From NCBI GenBank assembly GCA_022414725.1, contig CM039462.1, positions 41,050,122-41,114,121 on the forward strand: a stretch of 64,000 bases of DNA, in the 5' to 3' direction. Positions within the stretch are counted from its first letter, which is position 1, and every line of letters begins with the position of its first letter. The stretch is from Microglena sp. YARC. Its lineage: Eukaryota; Chlorophyta; Chlorophyceae; Chlamydomonadales; Chlamydomonadaceae. A program made the position numbers and the translations under genes. Of the stretch, positions 35,101 to 46,739 are shown piece by piece. The notes below the pieces were generated by a model that saw nothing but the letters and a program-made list of their open reading frames with translations, was not told where the DNA came from and made no database searches.

Positions 35101-38100
35101 TGAGACTGAGGCTGTGCGACATGCGGCTGTGTTGGCTTATGTGTGCCAGCTTTTAAACACTTCTTGTTCTGTTTGTTTTTCTGTTTAGGCATTAAATCCA
35201 GGGCTGAGGCAGAGGCTTTTCGACATGCGGCCATTATGGCTTACTTGCGCCAGCTGTGTAATGCCCCTTGCTGTGTTTGTTCTACTGTGCGGGCAATATG
35301 TGTTTCAAAAAGGTAGGGAATTTCAAGGTTTCCCATACCCTAGATCCGCAGTAGATTCACTACCTTTTTTAACGCAGGTGGTCATCATTATTGCTCAAAG
35401 TTATAAATCCAGGGCTTAGTAAAAAACGACCTGCTCAACTTGCAGCAACTATTAATAATTAAAATATTAACAGATTAAAACAAAAGTTTGTGGATCTCAA
35501 GGTTTCCCTTACCCTAGATCCGCAGTAGATTCACTACCTTTTTGAACACAGATGGTCATCACTATTGCTCAAAGTTATAAATCCAGGGCTTAGTAAACAA
35601 TGACCTGCTCAACTTGCAGCAACTATTAATAATTAAAATAACAACAGATTAAAACAAAAGGTTGCGAATCTCAAGGTTTCCCAGACCCTAGATCCGCAGT
35701 AGATTCTCTACCTTTTGTAAATACGGGTGGTCATCATTATTGCTCAAAGTTATGTATCCAGGGCTTAGTAAACAATGATCTGCTGAAATTGCAGCGACGA
35801 TCAGTAAGTAAATGGTTGGTGTTGATAGTAAATTTAAACCAAATAAGCCATTTATATTAACCATTAAACTATAAGCCAGTACACAATATAATATTAGGTC
35901 AGTATATTATATAAACAGCATCTGAAGACGTTCTCCACACCACACCTCCCCCATTTTTTATTTTTTATTCCTATTCCCTCAATCTCTCTGGGCCCCATCT
36001 GTTCATTCCTCCCAGGAGCGCGAGCAAGTCCGCTATCAGGAGGAGGCTAAGCTAGAGGAGCAGCGCGCGCAGGTACAGGCCCGCATGAAGCAGTATGACG
36101 ATGATTTGGCTCGCAAGCGCATGCAGGCTGAGCACGAACTGCAGCGACAGCGCAATGCTGAGATGGTCAAGTTGCAGGAGGATGCTACTGTTCGTCAGGA
36201 GCAGGAGCGCTTGAGAGTGGAGCAGCAGATCCAGGCAGAGAGGAGAGCAGCTGAGGCTTATGCCGTGAGTTTTATTTTTTATATTTAATGCAAGCGCATT
36301 AGCTGGGCACTAGCTGCAGTGGCAGCGCATTGCTGAGATGTTACAGTTGTAGGGGGATGCCACTGTTCTCCAGGAGCAGGAGCGCTTGAGAGTGGAGCAG
36401 CAGATCCAGGCAGAGAGGAGGGCAGCTGGGGCATATGCTGTGAGTGGTGGCGGAAGCATGAAGCATTTTGGTGGCGGAAGTGGTGGTGGTGGCAGAAGTG
36501 GTGCTAGCAGAATTGGTACCATGGTGGTGGTATTGTGGTGGCGGTGGCATGGTTGTGGAGGAAGTGGTGTTTGTGTTGGAAGTGGTGCTAGCGGAATTGG
36601 GTAGCATGGAGCGGCATTGTGTTGGCGAGGTGTGGTGGAAGTGGTGCTAGCGAGTTGTAGTATGGAGGCGGAGGTTGGGTGGAAGTGGTGCTAGCGGAAT
36701 TGGTAGCATGGAGGCGGCATTGTGTTGGCGGAGGTGGTGGTGGAAGTGTTGCTAGCGGAATTGGTAGCATGGAGGCGGCATTGTGTTGGCGGAGGTGGTG
36801 GTGGAAGTGGTGCTAGCGGAATTGGTAGCATGGAGGCGCATTGTGTTGCGGAGGTGGTGTGGAAGTGGTGTTTGTGTTGGATGTGGTGCTAGAGGAATTG
36901 GTAGCAAGGTGTTGGCGGAGGTGGAAGTGGTGTTTGTGTTGGTGTGGTGCCAGTGGAATTAATAGCGTGGTGCTGGCATTGTGGTGGTGGTGGTGGAAGT
37001 GGTGTTGGTGTTGGACGTGGTGCAAGCGAATTGGTAGCATGAAGGCGCATTGTGGTGGCGTGCATGGTGGTGGTGGGAATGGTGTTTGTGATGGATGTGG
37101 TGCTAGCGGCATTGTTAGCGTGGTGGTCGCGGAGGTGGTGGTTGAAGTGGTAGCATGGTGGTGGCGGAAGTGGTGGTGGTGGTGGCAGGAGTGGTGGCAG
37201 AGGTGGTGGCGGAACTGATAGTGGTGGCGGAAGTGGTGGCGTGGTGGTGGCGGAAGTGGTGGTAGTGGTGGTGGTGGCAGGAGTGATGGCATGGTGGTGG
37301 CGGAAATGGTGGTGCTGGCAGAAGTGGTTGCGTGGTGGTGGCGGAAGTGGTAGCATTGTGGTGGTGGAAGTGGTGGCATGGTGGTGGAAGAAGAGGTGGT
37401 AGTGGTGGTGGTTGCGGAAGTGGTGGCATGGTGGTGGAAGAAGCAGTGGTGGTGGCAAAAACTGTAGCAATTCTACTACTTCTTGATGGCGGAAGGAGTT
37501 GGTAAATAGGAGCTAAGAGCGAAGCACGATATGTTGGGTGGAAGTGGAGGCAGGCAGGGTGCTCCAAAGGGTGAAGAACTGAGAAGGTTGTGCAGGATGT
37601 GGAATTGTCTTGGGGTTCAGGAGACCATATGTTCTGGCATCATATGATATCATATTGCTGCTCCCTATGTATGATGCCCCTCAAATGTTTGTCTCCTTAA
37701 TTCTCTTCAAGGCTGACTTGCTAAAGCACTAATGAACCGGACCCCAAACAATCGTTTTCCTAGCAGAAGGGCTGCTTAGGCTGGCTTGCCTTGGTACCAT
37801 CTCCCCTCTTATGTGATGCCCCTCTAATGTGCGTCTTCTTCATTCTCTTTCAAGCTGACTTGCAAAAGCAAGTTCAGAGGGAGAAGACATAGGCTGAGGC
37901 TGAAGGTCGTATCAAGGAGAACCGAGAGAAAGCTATGTGGTGCCCCTCTAATGTACGTCCCTTTAATTCTCTTTCAGGCTGAATTGCAAAAGCAAGTTCA
38001 GAGGGAGAAGACATAGGCTGAGGCTGAAGGTCGTATGAAGGAGAACCGAGAGAATGCTATGTGGTGCCCCTCTAATGTACGTCCCTTTAATTCTCTTTCA

Positions 38101-41100
38101 GGCTGAATTGCAAAAGCAAGTTCAGAGGGAGAAGACATTGGCTGAGGCTGGAGGTCTTGTCAAGGAGAACCAAGAGAATGATATGTGGTGCCCCTCTAAT
38201 GCACGTCCCTTTAATTCTCTTTCAGGCTGACTTGCAAAAGCAAGTTCAGAGGGAGAAGACACTGGCTGAGGCTGAAGGTCGCATCAAGGAGAACCGAGAG
38301 AATGAGGACATCAACAGGAGAGCAGCTATCTTGAAATACACAGAAGAAACTAAGAAGGCGATCGAGTCCATCAACGCTGTTATGTCACATTTGGGTAAGA
38401 ACAGAGCCCGGAATACCTTGAAATACCCTGAAAAAGTTGAAATACACAGAAGAAACTAAGAAGGTGATCGAGTCCATCAATGCTGTTATGTCACATTTGG
38501 GTAAGAACAGAGCCTGGAATACCTGGAAATAGCCATAAATAACTTGAAATACACTGAAGAAACTAAGAAGGCGACCGAGTCGATCAACGCTGTAGCGTCA
38601 CATTTGGGTAAGAACAGAGCCCGGAATACCTTGAAATAGCCAAAAATAACTTTAAAAATCCTGAAATATCTTGAAATTCACTGAAGATACTAAGAAGGCG
38701 ATTGAGTCGATCAACGCTGTTAGGCCACATTTGGGTAAGAGCAGAGCCCGAAATGGCCTGAAATACATTGGAATAATGTCTTTAAACAGGATGTTCCTAG
38801 TTCCTTCCGTCCCCCATAGCCGTCTCCCCCCACCAGGCACCGTGATCGAGCCAATCAACGCTGTTCTGTCATATTTGGGTTAAAGCATAGCCCGAAATAC
38901 CTTGAAATAGCCCAAAATGACCTGAAATAACCTGAATGAATGTCTTATACCAGGAGATACCTAGTTCTTCCTGTCCCCTGTAGCCTTCTCCCCCCACCAG
39001 GCACCTAGGTCAAGTCAACCAATGCTGTTATGTTACATTTGGGTAAGAACTGAGCCAGAAATACCTTGGAACAGCCTGAAAGAATGTCTTTAACAAGGAG
39101 GTACCTAGTTCCTTCCGTCCCCCATAGCCGTCTCCCCCCACCAGGCACCTTGATCGAGGCAATCGACGCTGTTATGTCGCAGTTGGGTAAAAGCACAGCC
39201 CGAAATACCTTGAAATAGCCCGAAATGACCTGAAATAGCCTGACAGAATGTCCTTAAGCAGGAGGTTACTACTCCCTTACGTCCCCTGTATCCGTCTCCC
39301 CACACCAGGCACCTTGATCCAGGCAATCAACGCTGTTATGTCGCAGTTGGGTAAAGCATAGCCCGAAATACCTTGGAATAGCCCGAAATGACCTGAAATA
39401 GCCTAACAGAATGTCCTTAACCAGGAGGTACCTACTTCCTTCCGTCTCCTGTAGCTGTCTCCCCCCACCAGGCACCTTGATTGAGCCAATGAATGCTGTT
39501 ATGTCTCATTTGGGTAAGAAGAGAGCCCGGAATACCTTGAAATAGCAAAAAACCTGAAATAGTCTGATAATATCTGAAAGGATGAATTTGGGGAAGAACA
39601 GAGCATTAGGTGGGGGATGGAGTATTGGATGAGTTTGGTTACGGTTGGGAATTGCGGCGGGGGTGCGTGTGGAGGTTAGGTGGGTAGGAGAGAGAACATA
39701 CTTGAACTTGAACTTGAACTTGGTTACATAACTTCAGCCAGCAATATGGCTGCTCGCTGTCTTCACCTGTAAAACAAAAAGAGGGAACATACATTTTCAT
39801 CATCGACAAGCTCAAATAAAAATTTATATTATATTAGTCGGATGAGTAGTCTCACCAGAATTTCGAATTTTATGAGAAACTAATCTTATTTTGACACTGT
39901 AATAATATTAGTTTTCCAAACGCTAATATTAGTTGCTATTCCCTACTTAACAGTACATCTGACATGTGGCTGCCTTTGTACGCTTGTTGTTTTGCAATTG
40001 GAAATAAATTAAAAGTATGGAATGGATTTCTGTCTCGACATGTGGCTGACAACTGAAAGTATGTGAAAGAGAGAATGTGAATGACTAAATGACAGTATGT
40101 GAATGATTGTATGTGAGTGGCAGGACTTTGAACCACCACTCTCATCCTCATCTTGGCAGGAACGGCTGCTCAGGAACTGCTGACAGCATGGTTGACATGT
40201 GTCTGCCAACTGATTGTTTGTCTGACAAGTTGCTGACTCATGACAATATGTCAAAATGTGAATGACTCAATGACAGTATGTTAGTGACAGGACTTTGAAC
40301 CACCACACTCATCCTCATCTTGGCAGGGACTGCTGCTCTGGAACTGCTGACAGCATGGTTGACATGTGTCTGCCTACTCGACATGTGGCTGACACATGAC
40401 AGTATGTCAAAATGTGAATGACTCAATGACAGTGTGTTAATGGCAGGACTTCGAACCACCACTCTCATCCTCATCTTGGCAGGATTTCAATCTTTCATTC
40501 TGGGGTGGTTCTGTGACCTAAACCCTAAACTCATATTGGCAGGGACGGCTGCTCAGGACCTTGTGACAGATCGTACCAAGCTCGCCACATCAAACCACCA
40601 CACCCATTCTCATCTTGGCAGGGACTGCTGCCCAGGACCTGTTGACAGTTCGTACCAAGCTGGCCACGTCAAACCACCACACCCATTCTCATATTGGCAG
40701 GGATGGCTGCTCAGGATCTGTTGACAGCATGGTTGACATGTGTCTGCCTACTGATTGTTTGTCTGACAAGTTGCTGGCTCCTAACAGTACGCCTGACATG
40801 TGGCTGACTCATGACAATATGTCAAAATGTGAATGACTCAATGACAGTATGTTAGTGACAGGACTTTGAACCACCACACTCATCCTCATCTTGGCAGGGA
40901 CTGCTGCTCAGGACCTGTTGACAGATCGTACCAAGCTGGCCACCACTGTGGGAGGCATGACCGCCCTCTTCCTGGGAATCTACGGAGCAAGGGAGTCCAC
41001 TCGAGTTTTAGGCCGCACTGTTGACCGATGGCTGGGTACCCCTAAGCTGGTACGTCCTGGGGAGACGGGGTGGGGTGGGAGGTCGTGTTTACTAGCTCAA

Positions 41101-43483
41101 TTATGTATATTCGCATATTGAGGATGACCGATGGCTGGGTGCCCCTAAGCTGGTGCGTCCTGGGGAGGGGGTGGTGGTAGGGGTCCTGTTTATGCATTTG
41201 TTTATGCAGTTATCATGTTTTAGGCCGCACTGTTGACCGATGGCTGGGTACCCCTAAGCTGGTACGTCCTGGGGAGAGGGGCGGGGGGGAGTGCTTATGC
41301 TTCTTGGCACATTGAGCACTTCCTAGTTTGTGATGAATTGTGCATGTTTGCAACTGTGCTGCTCATTTGACTGTTGCATCCACCAGCACCACAAGCACCA
41401 CCAGCAACACCAGCAACATTTGACTGTTGCATCCACCACCACCACAAGCACCACCAGCAACATTTGACTGTTGCATCCACCAGCAACATTTGACTGATGC
41501 ATCCACCACCACCACAAGCACCACCACCAACACCAGCAACATTTGACTGTTGCATCCACCAGCAACATTTGACTGATGCATCCACCACCACCACAAGCAC
41601 CACCACCAACACCAGCAACATTTGACTGTTGCATCCACCACCACCACAAGCACCACCAGCAACACCAGCAACATTTGACTGTTGCATCCACCACCACCAC
41701 AAGCACCACCAGCAACACCAGCAACATTTGACTGTTGCATCCACCAGCAACATTTGACTGATGCATCCACCACCACCACAAGCATCACCACCAACACCAG
41801 CAACATTTGACTGTTGCATCCACCAGCAACACCAGCAACATTTGACTGTTGCATCCACCAGCAACACCAGCAACATTTGGCTGTTGCATCCACCACCACC
41901 ACAAGCACCACAACCAACACCAGCAACATTTGACTGTTGCATCCACCACCACCACAAGCAACATTTCACTGTTGCATCCACCAGCAACACCAGCAACATT
42001 TGACTGTTGCATCCACCACCACCACATTCAACATTTCACTGTTGCATCCACCACCACCACAAGCAACATTTCACTGTTGCATCCACCAGCAACACCAGCA
42101 ACATTTGACTGTTGCATCCACTAGCAACACCAGCAACATTTGACTGTTGTATCCACCACCACCACAAGCAACATTTGACTGTTGCATCCACCACCACCAC
42201 AAGCAACATTTCACTGTTGCATCCACCAGCAACACCAGCAACATTTGACTGTTGCATCCACCACCACCACCAGCAACATTTGACTGTTGCATCCACCAGC
42301 AACACCAGCAACATTTGACTGTTGCATCCACCACCACCACAAGCAACATTTCACTGTTGAATCCACCAGCAACACCAGCAACATTTGACTGTTGCATCCA
42401 CCACCACCACAAGCAACATTTGACTGTTGCATCCACCAGCAACACCAGCAACATTTGACTGTTGCATCCACCAGCAACACCAGCAACATTTGACTGTTGC
42501 ATCCACCACCACCACATGCAACATTTGACTGTTGCATCCACCAGCAACACCAGCAACATTTGACTGTTGCATCCATGGTAACTGACATCCATGGTAGCTG
42601 AGGGAACTGCTCAACTGCTGCCATTGACACAGGTTTGTGAGACTTCTTGATTCAACATTTTGGGACACCAAAACTTGAAAAAACTTGGAAAAAAAGTGTG
42701 TGATGACTTGTGCATGTTTGTTTCTGCAACTGTGATGCTCATTTGACTGTTGCATCCCTGGTAACTGAGGGAACTGCTCAACTGCTGCCATTACCACAGG
42801 TTCGCGAGACTTCTCGATTCAACATTTGGGACTCCAAAACTTGGAAATCTAGTTCCGCAGTCAAGGGAGTTGAGGAGGTAAGGCTAAACTTCGAATATTC
42901 AAGTTTAGAATCTGCATTTTTCTTTATTGCTAGGGACCGGCATACCATATGATGTTGACCAAAGACGAGTATGATATATCATACAAATTGCATTATATTA
43001 TATTGTACCTAATGGCAACTATAGCATAGGACTGCCGGCATCGTATGATTTCATATTTCCGTTCCCCATTTTTGCCATTCGAACCCTGCACTTTCATTGC
43101 CCATCACGCTCAACCATTGAACCACTCGTCGAAAACAGATCAAGAAGATCAAATCAGTTGTCAATCTACCCAGCATGCCTGCGTGAGTGGTGGGGAGAAT
43201 ATGTTTGAGGGTTATAAAAATGGGTCATGTGCTGTACGTCAATGGGTCATGTGATGTACGCCGATAGGTCATATGTAATGTACGTCGATGTGTCATGTGA
43301 TGTACGTCAATGAAAGCAAAAATAATGAATGCTGGTCACTTGCCTTCCCCCTCAAACCAGAAGCCTGAGCTCCATGCGCCCTGCTGGTTGTACCATGTAT
43401 CGTGAAGATCAAACATCATCTTGATTGAAGCTCTCCGCAACAATATTCGCCTGGTAGCCTAAAAAAATGAAATTGGTTACTCC

Positions 43484-43514
<31 letters not shown>

Positions 43515-46500
43515 ACACACACAGAACCCAGAAACCGAGTATCCCAGAATCCCTAACCCCATGCGCCTGATTGGTTGGATTCTGTAGGTCAAGAGGGACT
43601 TCTCTGATATCATCTTGCCTGAGGCTCTCCACAACAACGTTCGCCTGGTAGCCTCAGCAGCTGGAAACACCAAGCGCCATGGTGCTCCCTTTAGGCACAT
43701 GCTCTTCTACGGTAAGTAGGGATCGGCATAGCATATGATTTTGGCCTCCGGTTAGTATGATATCATATGATATCATACAAGATGCATCATATGATATAGT
43801 ATATAAATGGTAACTTTGGCCTAGTCATACTGCTGGCTTCAGATGATATCATCTCCATTGTTGCCACCTGTAGTTCCGATGCCAACACACTCAGCAATTT
43901 TCCGCGTCGCTTGCGACGCTGCCTAGGACTTGTCTATTGTTGCCTGTGGTGATATCTTAAAGGCCCATGCTATTTTATGTATTTCCTAGCCAGTCCATGC
44001 CCTGGTTACATCCCCCATGTTACTAGCAGAGATCTCTCTTTTCACCAACATTCAATTCAAACCCACCAACACCAACCCACACCAATCCCAAGCACACCAA
44101 CTTCAAACCCAATCCCACCAACACCAACCCACCCAAAACCAAACCCACCAACACCAAACCCATACCCACGAACACCCGCCCACTCAAACCTTGCAGGACC
44201 CCCTGGAACTGGAAAGACCATGGCAGCTAAGCGCTTAGCACGCACCAGTGGCCTAGACTACGCCATCATGTCTGGAGGAGACGTGGCCCCTCTAGGAGGC
44301 AAGGCTGTCACCCAACTGCATGAGGTAGGTTGGGTTTGGTGGGTTGGTGTTGGTGGGTTTGGGATTGAAGTTGGTGTGCTTGGAATTGTTGTGGGTTGGT
44401 GTTGGTGGGTTTAGGTTTGGTCTCCACCCCTGGGGTGGACTATACCATGGGTAGGCTGGGGCTCTAGCATGTCTTGTAGAGATGTGGCCCCTCTAGGAGG
44501 CAAGGCTGTCACCCAGCTGCATGAGGTAGGTTGGGTTTGTTTTTGGTGGCTTGGTTTTGGTGGGTTTGGTTTCCACATCTGGGGTGCCTCGAAGCAATTA
44601 GCATGCACCAGTGGCCTAGACTAAGCCATCATGTCTGGTGGAGATGTGGCCCCTCTAGGAGGCAAAGCTGTCACCCAGCTGCATGAGGTAGGTTGTATGT
44701 ACATGTGTTGTATGTGTATGTACGTCCAGTTTCTGTATGTCAAGTATGTGTATGTGTATGTACGTCCAGGATATGTTTGGTTTGTGTGTGTCCAGTATGT
44801 GTATGGTATGTGTATGTAAGTCCAGTACATGTTTTTGTATGGTTAGTGTATGTATGTCCAGTATATGTATGGTGTGTGTGTAAGTCCAGTATATGCATGT
44901 GTATGTATGTCCAGTTTATGTATGTGGATGTCCAGGGCTCGCCAAATAGGCTAAAGGGACTTGCCCAACCTTGATAACAGGAGGGCACAAAATAAAAAAA
45001 AGCATTGATGACCTGGGACCCAGCAAATCGTTTTACCAAAGGAGGCCCTGGGTTTGTGCTACACAGATTTTTAAATTTTACGATTCTCAAGTAGTGTCGG
45101 TTATATCAATTCAGCGGATGATTTGGGTTCAAGGTTTCTGAAGAACCCGGACTTCGTACATGAAATCGAGAATTTGGCCTGGAAATCTGAGAATTCTCGC
45201 CAGAATTCTCGATAATTGGCCTGAGATTCTGAGAACCAAGTCCGAAGGACAAAGTGTGCTTCCCAAATCATCCCTTGAATTGCTATAACACCCCTGCCTT
45301 TGCGCTCCATGACATTGCTACGCAACCGTCATGGAATCAGGCTTGCGTCGCTACCTAACCTGACTTACAGAAACTTGAAAAGAACGTCATGGAGTCAGGC
45401 TTGTGTCGTTACCTTGTGGTTGGTTCCTGTTCGTAGTTGATGATGATGCCTTCTGTACGACTCAAAAACACAAATCCAGACCCCCACCCACCCACCCTGC
45501 CCGCCCGCCCGCCCTGAACTACATCTTGTTTGGAGGAGAGAGGCTGGGAGTTTTCGAAAGTAGTGGAGAAGGTAGCTACATTTAGCTGAATAAAGCTACA
45601 AAACAACGTTTGCGCAGGATCTTGACCGCTGCGATGCTGATAACTAAAGTCATGCGCACTCCAACATATGTACTGTACATATGCAAGTCCAGACCACCCA
45701 CATCACCCCCCCCACCACCACACACACACACACTGCCCGCCCGCCCTGGACTTGCATAACGCCCACATCATCCCCACCCCACCCTGCTCGCCCGCCCGCG
45801 CGCCCTGGACTTCAACATATGTACTTGCGTCCTGTTTGTTTGCAGCTCTTTGATTGGTCGGAGCGAAGCCGGAGAGGTTTGTTGCTCTTCATAGATGAGG
45901 CCGATGCCTTCTTGGGACGCCGAAGTGATGAGATGAGTGAGGGACTGAGAGGAGCCCTGAACGCGTTGTTGTACCGCACGGGAGACCAGAGCAGAGATTT
46001 CATGGTTGTCCTGGCTACCAACAGGCCTGGTGACTTGGTTGGTAACACATGTTGACATGTAGACATATATGAGATATCATATATTGACATACTGACATGT
46101 ATGATATGTTGACATACCTGTAACATAGTAACATATATTGACATACACAGACATAAATGACTTCAATCATATTTTGACATACCTATTACATAGTAACATA
46201 TATTGACATATACAGACATGTTAACATGTATCAAAATATACAGACATAGATGATATGACTTAGGCCTGCACTCAGCTAATGGACACACACAAATCTTGAC
46301 CTACTGCACCTGGCCCCATCTAAGAGGCTGAGAAACAAAATTGATGTCATGCTTGCTGTTACTCAGGTGTCTTGGATGATGCCGTGCTTAATCACATGGA
46401 TGAAGCCCTTGACTTAGGCCTGCCTTTAGCTAATGAGCACTAAAATGTCTAGACCTTGAACTGGGCCTGGCCCCACCTAACTGGCTGAGAAACGAAACTG

Positions 46501-46706
46501 ATGGTTAGCTTGCTGTGATGCAGGTGACTTGGATGATGCAGTGCTTGATCGCATGGATGAGGCCCTTGACTTTGGCCTGCCCGGACCTAATGAGCGAAAA
46601 CAGATCTTGACCTTGTACTTAGACAAGTACATCGCTAAAGCTGGTGCGGCATGTGATGAGCTATGTTTACAGAAGAAAAATGATTTTTGACGTGTGTATG
46701 TGGAGT

Positions 46707-46739
<33 letters not shown>

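Noticed and set aside
36440..37567. Gly/Val and His/Pro/Thr frames as genes
   Set aside because: They are products of the GGTGGTGGCGGAAG minisatellite.
41295..42797. Cys/Trp/Val frames up to 234 codons on the minus strand
   Set aside because: They are products of the TTTGACTGTTGCATCCACCA array; frame openness reflects unit composition.
44630..44974. Tyr/Val/Cys-rich frames after the ATAD3 exon 8 copies
   Set aside because: They arise from GTATGTATGTCCAG repeats and include a decoy exon end, so they are not an extra gene.
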